DNA of 44,296 bases from Bacilli bacterium (GCA_017622175.1 JAGARQ010000017.1:1-44296); one strand, 5' to 3'; shown: positions 26,337-36,664, numbered from the stretch's first letter. Numbers and translations: made by a program. Notes: generated by a model from the letters alone, not told the origin.

Positions 26337-28898
26337 ATGCCAAAGAAAAAAGTTGAAGTTGAAGAGGTAATTGAAAAGATTTTTGATTATACTCTAGAAG
26401 ATATTATGGGAGAACGATTTGGAAGTTATTCAAAATATATTATTCAAGATCGTGCAATTCCAGATGCTAGAGATGGTTTAAAACCGGTTCAAAGACGTAT
26501 TCTATACTCAATGCATAAAGAAAGAAATACATTCGACAAAGGTTACAGAAAATCTGCTAAAACTGTCGGAGATGTTATCGGTAATTACCATCCACATGGT
26601 GATACTTCTATCTATGATGCAATGGTAAGAATGTCTCAACCTTGGAAAACAAGATTACCATATATCGATATGCATGGAAATAACGGATCTATCGATGGTG
26701 ACTCTCCAGCTGCTTATCGTTACACAGAAGCACGTCTATCCAAAATAAGTAATGAAATGCTTCGCGATATCGATAAAGATACAGTTGAATTCTCACCAAA
26801 CTTCGATGATACAACAGTAGAACCAACAGTTCTACCAGCAAGATTCCCAGCTTTATTAGTATATGGAGCTCAAGGTATTTCTGCAGGATATGCAACAAAT
26901 ATTCCACCTCACAATTTAACAGAGTTAATTGATGCCACAATTCATCGAATTGATTTTCCAAACTGTGGCTTAGATACTTTAATGAAGTATGTTAAAGGGC
27001 CAGACTTCCCAACAGGAGGAATTGTTGAAGGGCTTGCCGGAATTAAAGAAGCCTATGAAACAGGTCGTGGGAAAATCATTGTTAAAAGTAGATATACAAT
27101 AGAAGAATCTAAATCATGTGATTCAATCGTAATCACCGAAATACCATTTGAAGTAAACAAAGCTTTAATGGTTAAGAAAATAGATGATATTAGAATAGAT
27201 AAAAAAATAGAAGGAATTATTGAAGTTCGTGATGAATCTGCAGCCGATGTACGTGTAGTAATTGATATTAAGAAAAATGCTAATAAAGATTTAATTATCA
27301 ACTACTTATTAAAGAATACAGACATGCAAATAAGTTATAACTTCAATATGGTTTCTATCGTAAACAGAAGACCAAAACTATTAGGTCTTGCTGGAGCATT
27401 AGATGCCTTCATTGCTCATCAAAAAGAAGTAGTAAGAAGAAGAACAGAATTTGATTTAAAACACGCTAAAGCAAGATACCACATTGTTGAAGGTTTAATT
27501 AAATGTATTTCAATTTTAGATGAAGTTATTAAAGTAATTCGTGCTTCTAAAAATAAAGCTGATGCTAAAGACAACTTAGTTAAAGAATTTGAATTTACTG
27601 AAGCTCAAGCAGAAGCAATCGTTACATTACAACTATATCGTTTAACAAATACTGACGTAGTAGCTTTAGAAAACGAAAAAGAGTCGCTTGAAAAAATTAT
27701 TAATGGTTTAACTGCGATTCTTGGTAGTGAAGAAGTTCTAAAATCAGTAATGAAAAAAGATTTACGCGATGTTAGAAACGAATATGAAACTCCAAGACTT
27801 ACAGATATAAAAGATGAAATAACTGAAATTAAAATAGATACAACTGCTATGATTCCAAAAGAAGATGTTGTTGTTATGGTAACAAAAGACGGATATATTA
27901 AACGTACATCCTTCAGAAGTTATTCAGCATCAAATCCAGAAGATATTACAATAAAAGAAAATGATTATATCTTAGGAATCTATGAAATGAATACAACAGA
28001 TACAATTCTAGTTGTAACAACAGCAGGAAATTACTTACATATTCCAGTACATATAATTCCAGATTTAAAATGGAAAGATATGCCAAAGCATGTAAGTAAT
28101 ATAATTGAAATATCTCCTGAAGAAAGTGTTGTAACTGCAATTCCTGCATATGACTTCCAAACAGAGAAGAATGTAGTAGTGGTTACAAAGAATGGTATGG
28201 TAAAACGTTCTAAACTAAAAGAATTTAAACTTCAAAGATATTCAAAAGCAACAAGTTGTATGAATTTAAAAGATGACGATCAAGTAATCGCAGCATTCGT
28301 TGAAGATAAACCAAATCTATTCTTAGTAACAGATTCAGGTTATGGTTTAGCATTCCCATCAGAAGAAGTACCAATTGTCGGTGTTAAAGCTGCTGGAGTT
28401 AAAGGGATGAAATTAAAAGACGATTATTTAGTATCAGCAAATATGTTTGACTTTAATCAAGATGAATATATTACAGTAATTACTGATAAAGGAACTGCTA
28501 AACGTGTTCGTTTAAACGAATTTGAACTTCTATCTCGTGCAAGACGTGGTCTACAAATAGTAAGAGAAGTTAAAACAAATCCATATAAAGTACTAAAAAC
28601 ATTTGTAGTTGATAATAAAGAATTTATTGGAATCAAAAACGATGACATTAAAACAATGAAATTAACAGAACTTCCAATAGCTGATAGATACTCAACAGGA
28701 AGTTTAATAAGCAAACATCAATTAACAGATGCCTTCATAGTTGCAAATCTTACAAAAGCAACTCAAGAAGAACTACCATTAGTAGAAGTAGAAGAAATAG
28801 AAGTATTAGACGAAGCACCAACTCCATCAAAAAAAGATAGAGTATCATTAAAAGAAATAGACGATCGTCTAATGACAATTGATGACTTTCTAAATTAA
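26337..28898 (+). CDS. parC: DNA topoisomerase IV subunit A
   Basis: DNA breakage-reunion subunit partnering ParE. The 853-residue protein has the GyrA/ParC winged-helix start (SYSKYIIQDRAIPDARDGLKPVQRRIL), VGDVIGNYHPHGDTSIYDAMVRM (quinolone-resistance region), and AAYRYTEARLS with catalytic Tyr129 by my count. A C-terminal beta-pinwheel of repeated strands follows (VVMVTKDGYIKRTSF, VVVVTKNGMVKRSKL, ITVITDKGTAKRVRL). There is no canonical QRRGGKG GyrA box in the tail, which supports ParC. ATAGGTGATG precedes the ATG at 26337; upstream in-frame starts lie within this site. Confidence 0.93.
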   Translation: MPKKKVEVEEVIEKIFDYTLEDIMGERFGSYSKYIIQDRAIPDARDGLKPVQRRILYSMHKERNTFDKGYRKSAKTVGDVIGNYHPHGDTSIYDAMVRMSQPWKTRLPYIDMHGNNGSIDGDSPAAYRYTEARLSKISNEMLRDIDKDTVEFSPNFDDTTVEPTVLPARFPALLVYGAQGISAGYATNIPPHNLTELIDATIHRIDFPNCGLDTLMKYVKGPDFPTGGIVEGLAGIKEAYETGRGKIIVKSRYTIEESKSCDSIVITEIPFEVNKALMVKKIDDIRIDKKIEGIIEVRDESAADVRVVIDIKKNANKDLIINYLLKNTDMQISYNFNMVSIVNRRPKLLGLAGALDAFIAHQKEVVRRRTEFDLKHAKARYHIVEGLIKCISILDEVIKVIRASKNKADAKDNLVKEFEFTEAQAEAIVTLQLYRLTNTDVVALENEKESLEKIINGLTAILGSEEVLKSVMKKDLRDVRNEYETPRLTDIKDEITEIKIDTTAMIPKEDVVVMVTKDGYIKRTSFRSYSASNPEDITIKENDYILGIYEMNTTDTILVVTTAGNYLHIPVHIIPDLKWKDMPKHVSNIIEISPEESVVTAIPAYDFQTEKNVVVVTKNGMVKRSKLKEFKLQRYSKATSCMNLKDDDQVIAAFVEDKPNLFLVTDSGYGLAFPSEEVPIVGVKAAGVKGMKLKDDYLVSANMFDFNQDEYITVITDKGTAKRVRLNEFELLSRARRGLQIVREVKTNPYKVLKTFVVDNKEFIGIKNDDIKTMKLTELPIADRYSTGSLISKHQLTDAFIVANLTKATQEELPLVEVEEIEVLDEAPTPSKKDRVSLKEIDDRLMTIDDFLN

Positions 28899-28900
28899 TA

Positions 28901-28927
28901 AAAAAGCACTGAATAACGGTGCTTTTT
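28901..28927 (+). terminator. Intrinsic terminator after parC
   Basis: AAAAAGCAC pairs with GTGCTTTTT (28919-28927) around a nine-base loop. Confidence 0.9.
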
Positions 28928-28934
28928 GTGTATC

Positions 28935-28963
28935 TTGATAAAAATGATAAAATATGATATAAT
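28935..28963 (+). promoter_or_regulatory. Promoter of the CDP-alcohol phosphatidyltransferase gene
   Basis: TTGATA (28935-28940), 17-bp spacer, TGA-TATAAT (hexamer 28958-28963). Confidence 0.82.
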
Positions 28964-28991
28964 ATAGAACGTCTTCAAAGAAGGTGATTAA

Positions 28992-29828
28992 ATGAGTAAT
29001 GAAGAAAAACAAAAAATCATTGATAAATATAAAAAAGATATAAATGAAGCCATAGAAGATTTAAAAACACCAGGTAAAAGACATAAACAAATACCAAATA
29101 TCTTAACGGCTTCACGACTTTTATCTCCACTTGCAATTCTGCCAGCCGCATTTTCTGGAAACATAGGATTAACTGCAGGACTTGCTGTGGGTTTCGGTTT
29201 AACAGATTTAGCCGATGGTGCAATTGCTAGAAAGTTTGAATTAGTAAGTGAATTAGGAAAAGATTTAGATGCTGTAACAGATAAAGTATATGTAGGAACT
29301 CTTCTAATTGCCTCTGCATTCTTTAATCCAATTCTTCTATGTAACTTAGGACTTGAAGGAGCAATAGCTGGAATAAATATTAAACAAAAACTATCTGGCA
29401 AAGAAACTGGTTCAACAATGATTGGTAAATATAAAACTTGGGCAGTATTTGGATTAGCAGCCTTAGGATTAATTGCTCCACAACTGGGACTATCTTGGTT
29501 AGTAAATGTTCTTGCTTTAGGAACAGCAGCAATGCAAGGTTTAACAATAGGATCATATCTTACAAAGTATGGTAAATCAGATAAAATGACACAAACACCA
29601 GAAGTTCCTACAGTAGTTGATCACATAATACCTGATGAATTAAAAATACCTGGCGCAACTAAAACAAAGACAAAAAATAAAAGGCCAGTACCAGTTGAAA
29701 CAGATGTAACACTTGAAGAACTAAGGCAAATGAGTGAATTTCTACATCAAGAGCAACAAAACAGAAGACATCATTCTGAAGATAAAGCTAAGGTCTTTCA
29801 AAAAACTGATACAAATAATAATCAATAA
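28992..29828 (+). CDS. CDP-alcohol phosphatidyltransferase family protein, PgsA-like
   Basis: Family members transfer a phosphatidyl group from CDP-diacylglycerol to an alcohol in phospholipid synthesis. The complete signature is present: Asp72, Asp75-Gly, Ala79-Arg80, Gly89, Asp93 and Asp97 in TDLADGAIARKFELVSELGK and onward. IPNILTASRLLSPLAI before it is typical of PgsA-like enzymes, followed by several membrane helices up to about residue 195. Odd features are a soluble Lys/Glu N-terminus of about 30 residues and a basic, hydrophilic C-terminal tail of about 85 residues. The acceptor alcohol is not certain. AAGGTGATT precedes the ATG. Confidence 0.82.
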   Translation: MSNEEKQKIIDKYKKDINEAIEDLKTPGKRHKQIPNILTASRLLSPLAILPAAFSGNIGLTAGLAVGFGLTDLADGAIARKFELVSELGKDLDAVTDKVYVGTLLIASAFFNPILLCNLGLEGAIAGINIKQKLSGKETGSTMIGKYKTWAVFGLAALGLIAPQLGLSWLVNVLALGTAAMQGLTIGSYLTKYGKSDKMTQTPEVPTVVDHIIPDELKIPGATKTKTKNKRPVPVETDVTLEELRQMSEFLHQEQQNRRHHSEDKAKVFQKTDTNNNQ

Positions 29829-29852
29829 GAAGATTTTTAATCTTCTTTTTTT
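29827..29852 (+). terminator. Intrinsic terminator after the phosphatidyltransferase gene
   Basis: AAGAAGATT, loop TTT, AATCTTCTT and T-run, overlapping the stop codon. Confidence 0.9.
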
Positions 29853-29884
29853 CTTTTTAAAACATAAAATATATTGGTGATATT

Positions 29885-30220
29885 ATGTCAAAAGAAAACT
29901 TTAAAAATTTTGCTAAAGAACATCCTGAACTTGCAGATAATGTTTTAAAAGGAAAAACCACCTGGCAAAAACTATATGAATTATATGATATATATGGAGA
30001 AAAATCTAATATCTGGGGAAGATTCCAATCATCCCACGAAGAACTACAATTACCTTTAAAAGATTTTTTTCAAACATTAAAAAATCTTGACATGGAAACA
30101 GTTCAAAAAGGAGTGACAAATCTTCAAAAAACTATTGGTCTAATACAAGATTTAGGAATAACTCAAAAACAAAATACAAATTATGAACCACAACCAATAT
30201 ATAGGAGGTTTGAAGATTAA
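29885..30220 (+). CDS. ylbD: YlbD-like protein
   Basis: A 111-residue protein whose first 60 residues (FKNFAKEHPELADNVLKGKTTWQKLYELYDIYG) match the pattern of Bacilli YlbD, annotated as a putative coat protein in Bacillus subtilis. In a lineage with no other sporulation gene visible here, a spore role is doubtful. It starts the conserved ylbD-ylbE-ylbF-rsmD block. TTGGTGAT precedes the ATG and its stop overlaps the next start by one base. Confidence 0.75.
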   Translation: MSKENFKNFAKEHPELADNVLKGKTTWQKLYELYDIYGEKSNIWGRFQSSHEELQLPLKDFFQTLKNLDMETVQKGVTNLQKTIGLIQDLGITQKQNTNYEPQPIYRRFED

Positions 30221-30441
30221 TGAAATTAGAAACAATTAATTATATAAAAAACAACCCGTTAATATATAATTATTTAAGAGAAGATTCATCATGGTACAAA
30301 AGACTAAATAGAGGTGATGATGTTTTAAAAGAACTAGAAGAAACAGCTAAAAAATATTATAAGCAAACTCCGGAAGATAAATTAAAAAAACTTTCTAAAA
30401 ATATTGAACTAATCAAAACATTTCTAGAAGTAATGAACTAA
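30220..30441 (+). CDS. ylbE: YlbE-like protein
   Basis: A 73-residue protein (INYIKNNPLIYNYLREDSSW, then YKRLNRGDDVLKELEETAKKYY) fitting the small Bacilli YlbE family of unknown function. The start overlaps the ylbD stop (TAATG) and AGGAGG lies about 11 bases upstream, so translation is likely coupled. Confidence 0.75.
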   Translation: MKLETINYIKNNPLIYNYLREDSSWYKRLNRGDDVLKELEETAKKYYKQTPEDKLKKLSKNIELIKTFLEVMN

Positions 30442-30445
30442 ATAT

Positions 30446-30453
30446 GGTAAAAT
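30446..30453 (+). promoter_or_regulatory. Extended -10 element abutting the ylbF start codon
   Basis: TG-G-TAAAAT with its hexamer at 30448-30453 ends six bases before the ATG at 30460. Transcription would begin at or next to the start codon. No good -35 is visible. Confidence 0.45.
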
Positions 30454-30459
30454 AACTTT

Positions 30460-30744
30460 ATGGAAGAATTATATATAAAATTAGATAATCTAAAACTTGC
30501 ACTTGATGAAACAAAAACAATTCAAGAAATAAAAAGATTAACTAAAAAAATAAGCAAAAATAAAGAACTATTAGAACTAATAGAAAAATACAATTATACA
30601 CAAGACGAAAGGATAAAAGAAAAAATAATTAGTAATGAAGAGTTTATGGAATATAAACAACAAGAAACAGAACTTAATTTACTAATATTAGAAATAAATC
30701 AAGAATTAAAGAAAATAACAAAGAAGGATAAGTGTGGTCTATGA
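30460..30744 (+). CDS. ylbF: YlbF/YmcA-family protein
   Basis: A 94-residue, fully helical protein (IQEIKRLTKKISKNKELLELIEKYN) of the YlbF/YmcA type. In Bacillus subtilis YlbF, YmcA and YaaT form a complex that guides RNase Y in mRNA maturation and affects competence, biofilm and sporulation; whether the partners exist here is unknown. No Shine-Dalgarno precedes the ATG. Its TGA stop overlaps the rsmD start by four bases. Confidence 0.75.
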   Translation: MEELYIKLDNLKLALDETKTIQEIKRLTKKISKNKELLELIEKYNYTQDERIKEKIISNEEFMEYKQQETELNLLILEINQELKKITKKDKCGL

Positions 30745-31286
30745 AAGTAATTAGTGGATTATATAAAGGAAGAAATATTGAAGGTTTTGATTTAGATGGT
30801 ACTCGTCCAACTATGGAAAGAGTAAAAGAATCATTATTTGCAATTATTCAAAATAATCTTCAAGATAGCATTGTTTTGGATTTGTTTTCTGGAAGTGGAA
30901 ATTTAGGAATAGAAGCATTAAGTCAGGGAGCAAAATATGCTTATTTAGTAGATTCAAACCCCAAAGCAACTAAAACAATAAAAAGAAATTTAGAAAATAT
31001 AAATATTAAATCAGCAGAAGTAATAAACATGGATTATATAAAAGCACTTAATTACTTAAAAGAAAAAAATATAAAATTAGATATAATTTTTTTAGACCCA
31101 CCATATAAGACAGCATTTATTGAAAAAAGCATTGAATTAATTACAAATAATAATTTATTAAATAAAGATGGTTTAATAATTTGCGAAAGCGATAGCTTAG
31201 ACAGAATTGTATATAATGAAAACTATAAAATAATCAAAGATAAAAAATATGGAGATAAATGGGTAGTTATTCTAAAACAAATATGA
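30741..31286 (+). CDS. rsmD: 16S rRNA guanine(966)-N2 methyltransferase RsmD
   Basis: SAM-dependent methyltransferase acting on 16S rRNA in the small subunit. The 181-residue protein starts MKVISGLYKGRNIEG as usual, then has RPTMERVKESLFAII, the SAM-binding VLDLFSGSGNLGIEALSQGA and the catalytic DPPY motif. The ATG at 30741 is preferred because the family begins at this point; a GTG three codons upstream is possible. In Bacillus subtilis (ylbH) it follows ylbG and precedes coaD; neither is present next to it here. Confidence 0.93.
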   Translation: MKVISGLYKGRNIEGFDLDGTRPTMERVKESLFAIIQNNLQDSIVLDLFSGSGNLGIEALSQGAKYAYLVDSNPKATKTIKRNLENINIKSAEVINMDYIKALNYLKEKNIKLDIIFLDPPYKTAFIEKSIELITNNNLLNKDGLIICESDSLDRIVYNENYKIIKDKKYGDKWVVILKQI

Positions 31287-31292
31287 TAAAAT
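31285..31292 (+). promoter_or_regulatory. Extended -10 element before the prepilin-like adhesin gene
   Basis: TGA-TAAAAT (hexamer 31287-31292) overlaps the rsmD stop codon; no clear -35 at 17-18 bp. A GGTGA ribosome site follows at 31309. Confidence 0.4.
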
Positions 31293-31318
31293 AAGTTTTA
31301 GAATAGATGGTGAATAGA

Positions 31319-33064
31319 ATGAAGAAATTGAATAATAAAGGGTTTGCAGTATCATCATTATTGTACGGTCTTATGCTTGTAGCATTTTTAATAGTAAGTA
31401 TTTTAATGAGTATAATGTCAACAAATAGAAAAAACACTTCTACATTAGTAAAAAAAATAGAAGAAGAATTAAATAGATATAGTCAAACCGCAACAGAATT
31501 GTCATCAACAGAAGGGACACAAGAATTTATAGTTCCTTATGGTAAAGCAGGATGGTATAAAATTGAATTATGGGGTGCAGCTGCTAAAGATGTTGATTCC
31601 GTAAACGAAACAGAATCAAGACGTGGAGCCTATACAACGGGAATTATTTATTTAGACGAAAACACTCATTTATATTTTCAAATTGGTTCCCAAGGTGGAG
31701 TTGGAGGAACAAAAAACAACATTGATAGTTCCAATAATCACGGTGGAGGAGCAACCGATGTTCGACTAGCTGGAGGAAATTGGGACAATGCTGATGGCCT
31801 AGGTTCCAGAATTATGGTTGCTGCTGGAGGATCATACTCTTCAAATGCAAATAGACGTGGTTCTGGATATGGATATCAAAGTTATTACTCACATAAATAT
31901 TATGGTACTGATTTTTACGATGGTGGTTCATTTATTGCAGGATATCCTGGACAGTCGCCAATCACATATACAGATCCAATTACAAATGAAACAAAAAAAT
32001 ATATGTTTAGCAGTGCGCTGATGTTATCTGCTGTAAATGCTGGAGAAGGAAAAGCAAAGATTGAACTAATTTCAACACAAGGTCCAACTGAACCTCCAGC
32101 AAAAAAATCAAGCGCACTAAACGGAGTTCGATATATCAAAAACTGCGTAAAATTTCAAGATAGCCAAACAAAAGAAGCATGGCGAGAAATTATAGTAATT
32201 GCTAAAGACCCAACGTCTGGAAGACTAATAAATATTGCAGAAGGAAAATCAATAAGATATGGAAAAGAAGCTAATGTCTTGACTTCAACAAACTATGTAA
32301 ACGGTTTAACAGATAATAGTTTAGCACCAATAACTACTTCATCTTTGACAGCATCTTCCGCATTAAAAACAGGTACGTTATATGATAGTTGTATTTATTT
32401 AGATTTGGGCACTAATATAGACTTAGAGGAAATATTTATATTCCATAGTAATCCTGATAAAGCAGGTGATACAGCAGACTACAGCGCTGATATAGTTACA
32501 GTTCAAGGAACTGGAACCCCTGTAACGGTATTAAGGAATTCAACTACTAAAGCTCAAACCCCAACAGAAACCCATATGGGAGTAAGAATTTCTGATAGAA
32601 ATGCAGAGGTTTCGTATGGGCAAGTAATTCCAACTGGCAATTACTATATTCAATCATCTTTAGCTGACAACAGATTTTTATCAACAAAAGAAGGGCTAGC
32701 TAAAATGCTATTATTCTCTGGAGATAACCAACAACGATGGAGTATAACATCAATCGGAGGTACAGATTATAAAGTTTTAGATGGAGCAGATCAAATGGCT
32801 TTACAACCTCAAGAAGGTGGGCAAGAAGTAGGAGAATTTATAACCAATCATACAAAATTCCGTGAAATTTATGATTGGGAAAAATGGAGTATTAATGCTG
32901 TACCATTTCAAAATGGCTACTATGTTTTCGAATCACTTTCAGGACATAATTTATGTATGGCAACAGAAGGAACAGAAAGAAATGCAGCATATCGTTTAAA
33001 AATGACTACATGCGATCCAACAAACCCAACACAATGGTTTAAACTAATTAATGCAGATTACTAA
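31319..33064 (+). CDS. Prepilin-like surface adhesin with glycine-rich domain and C-terminal ricin-type beta-trefoil
   Basis: A 581-residue protein. The N-terminus MKKLNNKG|FAVSSLLYG has a short basic leader ending in Gly followed by Phe and a 25-residue hydrophobic helix, the type III (prepilin) layout, though the usual Glu at +5 is missing. Residues about 65-250 form a glycine-rich domain (KIELWGAA, GGVGGT, GGGATDVRLAGG). A middle beta region (about 285-420) loosely resembles galactose-binding or discoidin modules. The last 150 residues look like a ricin-type trefoil with QQRWSI and TQWFKLI repeats and YYVFES. It may be a pilus-tip or cell-surface lectin processed by PilD (3034-3801). The ATG at 31319 follows GGTGA. 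Confidence 0.72.
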   Translation: MKKLNNKGFAVSSLLYGLMLVAFLIVSILMSIMSTNRKNTSTLVKKIEEELNRYSQTATELSSTEGTQEFIVPYGKAGWYKIELWGAAAKDVDSVNETESRRGAYTTGIIYLDENTHLYFQIGSQGGVGGTKNNIDSSNNHGGGATDVRLAGGNWDNADGLGSRIMVAAGGSYSSNANRRGSGYGYQSYYSHKYYGTDFYDGGSFIAGYPGQSPITYTDPITNETKKYMFSSALMLSAVNAGEGKAKIELISTQGPTEPPAKKSSALNGVRYIKNCVKFQDSQTKEAWREIIVIAKDPTSGRLINIAEGKSIRYGKEANVLTSTNYVNGLTDNSLAPITTSSLTASSALKTGTLYDSCIYLDLGTNIDLEEIFIFHSNPDKAGDTADYSADIVTVQGTGTPVTVLRNSTTKAQTPTETHMGVRISDRNAEVSYGQVIPTGNYYIQSSLADNRFLSTKEGLAKMLLFSGDNQQRWSITSIGGTDYKVLDGADQMALQPQEGGQEVGEFITNHTKFREIYDWEKWSINAVPFQNGYYVFESLSGHNLCMATEGTERNAAYRLKMTTCDPTNPTQWFKLINADY

Positions 33065-33090
33065 AAGATAGTTTTATACTATCTTTTTAT
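33064..33090 (+). terminator. Intrinsic terminator after the adhesin gene
   Basis: AAAGATAGT (33064-33072), loop TTTAT, ACTATCTTT and T-run. Confidence 0.9.
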
Positions 33091-33102
33091 ATTATTTTGA
33101 AA

Positions 33103-33129
33103 TTAGCACAAACTATTGACAAGTGCTAA
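33103..33129 (+). promoter_or_regulatory. CIRCE operator 1 (HrcA site)
   Basis: TTAGCACAA, nine bases, AAGTGCTAA. This inverted repeat matches the CIRCE consensus (TTAGCACTC-N9-GAGTGCTAA) in spacing and most positions and covers the -35 of the hrcA promoter. Confidence 0.88.
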
Positions 33130-33144
33130 AAAAAGTCATACAAT
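33116..33144 (+). promoter_or_regulatory. Vegetative promoter of the hrcA-grpE-dnaK-dnaJ operon
   Basis: TTGACA (33116-33121), 17-bp spacer, TACAAT (33139-33144), between and partly inside two CIRCE operators. Confidence 0.92.
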
Positions 33145-33148
33145 ATCA

Positions 33149-33175
33149 TTAGCACTCATAAAATGAAAGTGCTAG
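33149..33175 (+). promoter_or_regulatory. CIRCE operator 2 (HrcA site)
   Basis: TTAGCACTC, nine bases, AAGTGCTAG, directly downstream of the -10 and immediately before the GGAGG ribosome site of hrcA. Confidence 0.93.
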
Positions 33176-33187
33176 GAGGTTGATGTT

Positions 33188-34177
33188 ATGTTGACTGAAA
33201 GACAAAACCAAATGTTAAAACTAATAGTAGAAAGATATATCAAAGATCCAACACCAGTTGGTTCCAAAGTTATTTCTAAAACGCTAAATTGTTCATCAGC
33301 TACAATTCGTAACGAAATGGCAACTCTTGAAGATTTAGGACTATTAGAAAAAACACATACATCTTCTGGTAGAATTCCAAGTGAAAAAGGTTATCGTTAT
33401 TACGTAGATAACTTAATGGAACTAAAGAAAATGAATGCCGAAGATATGTTGAAATTACAAATTGTCTTCCGCAACCAGCAACTTGCACTATCTGATGTAA
33501 TTACTAAGAGTTTACAGGTTATATCAGATATGATGAATTATACAACTGTAGTGCTTGGTAGCACATCTCATGAGAATCTTCTTAAACAAATAGAAGTAGT
33601 TCCTATTGATGACGTTAGTATAATCGTAATTATAGTTACTGACAAAGGCCATGTAGAACATAAAAGTATTAAATTACAAGATGTTCCACTTGAAGAAGTA
33701 AAGAAAACAGTAGGCTTAATCAATAACTTAATCTCTGGTACCCCAATTGATGAAGTTAGTACAAAATTGGAGTATGAAGTAAAACCTATTATAGGAAATT
33801 ATGTTAAACAACATGAACAATTATATAACGCTTTCTATCATGTATTTAATGACTTCACTAATCAAGAAGTAAACATTGTAGGAAGACATAAAATTCTAGA
33901 ACAACCTGAATTTTCAAGCAATATAGAAAAGATAAAAACAGTATTCAATAAGCTAGAGGATCGAGAAACTCTCCGTAGCATTGAAGAAGATGGTGATAAT
34001 AATATCAAAGTATATATTGGAAATGAAAATAACATCGATAGTGATGTAACAGTCATCAAAACTAAATTTAAAAGTGGAGATGAAGAAGGAACTATCGCCA
34101 TTATCGGCCCAAAGAGAATGGAATATGATAGAGTGGTTGGAATGCTAGAATACATGAAAGAGAATATAGAAAGGTAA
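33188..34177 (+). CDS. hrcA: Heat-inducible transcription repressor HrcA
   Basis: HrcA binds CIRCE and represses chaperone genes; its folding depends on GroEL, so it releases DNA on heat stress. The 329-residue protein has the winged-helix N-terminus (MLTERQNQMLKLIVERYI, PVGSKVISKTLNCSSATIRNEM, LEDLGLLEKTHTSSGRIPSEKGYRYYVD) and the GAF-like core. It is first in the operon and autoregulated by two CIRCE sites. AGGAGG lies nine bases before the ATG. Confidence 0.97.
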   Translation: MLTERQNQMLKLIVERYIKDPTPVGSKVISKTLNCSSATIRNEMATLEDLGLLEKTHTSSGRIPSEKGYRYYVDNLMELKKMNAEDMLKLQIVFRNQQLALSDVITKSLQVISDMMNYTTVVLGSTSHENLLKQIEVVPIDDVSIIVIIVTDKGHVEHKSIKLQDVPLEEVKKTVGLINNLISGTPIDEVSTKLEYEVKPIIGNYVKQHEQLYNAFYHVFNDFTNQEVNIVGRHKILEQPEFSSNIEKIKTVFNKLEDRETLRSIEEDGDNNIKVYIGNENNIDSDVTVIKTKFKSGDEEGTIAIIGPKRMEYDRVVGMLEYMKENIER

Positions 34178-34181
34178 TTAT

Positions 34182-34784
34182 ATGACAGAAGAAAAAGAAG
34201 AAATCTTAGAAGAAGTAAAAGAGGAAGGTTGTTGTTGTAATCATGAACATCAAGATGATGTACCACACTGTTGTGGAGGTGGATGCCATCATGAGCAAGA
34301 ACCTAATAATAAAGAAGTTGAACTTACAAATGAAGTAAATCGTTTAACTGAAGAAAATAAAAATTTAGTAGAAAAAGTTAAATTAACTCAAGCAGAATTA
34401 ATAAATTATCGTAAAAGAAAAGATGAAGAAACAGCTAACTTATTAAAATATGCTAATCAAGATTTAATTCTAGAAATTATCCAAGTAGTAGATAATTTTG
34501 AAAGAGCAATTAAATTAGATGATAATAATTTAACAGAAGATATATCAAAATTCTTAGCTGGATTTAAAATGATGTATGCATCATTAAAAGAAACATTAAC
34601 AAGATTCGGCGTAGAAGAAATAAACCGAGTAGGGCAAATATTTGACCCTTCTCAAGAACAAGCACTACTTACAGACTGCGTAGAAGATAAAGATGATGAA
34701 GTAGTATTAGAGGTTTTATTAAAAGGTTATAAATTAAAAGATCGTGTAATTAGACCTGCCTCAGTAAAAATAAATCAAAAGTAA
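34182..34784 (+). CDS. grpE: Nucleotide exchange factor GrpE with Cys/His-rich N-terminus
   Basis: GrpE speeds ADP release from DnaK. The 200-residue protein has the long coiled coil (about 45-90, LTEENKNLVEKVKLTQAEL, then NYRKRKDEE), the VVDNFERAI region, and the C-terminal beta domain (RFGVEEI, FDPSQEQAL, VLLKGYKLKDRVIRPASVKI). Odd: residues 17-37 hold six Cys and five His (GCCCNHEHQ, HCCGGGCHHEQ) in the normally acidic, disordered N-terminal tail. That arrangement could bind zinc or copper or sense oxidants. It starts four bases after the hrcA stop. Confidence 0.95.
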   Translation: MTEEKEEILEEVKEEGCCCNHEHQDDVPHCCGGGCHHEQEPNNKEVELTNEVNRLTEENKNLVEKVKLTQAELINYRKRKDEETANLLKYANQDLILEIIQVVDNFERAIKLDDNNLTEDISKFLAGFKMMYASLKETLTRFGVEEINRVGQIFDPSQEQALLTDCVEDKDDEVVLEVLLKGYKLKDRVIRPASVKINQK

Positions 34785-34788
34785 TTAA

Positions 34789-36660
<1,872 letters not shown>

Positions 36661-36664
36661 ATTT

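Noticed and set aside
28992-29828. Spore-linked cluster suggested by YlbD and the SpoVB-like flippase
   Set aside because: No genuine sporulation regulator or sigma factor is present, and both families occur in non-sporulating Bacilli.
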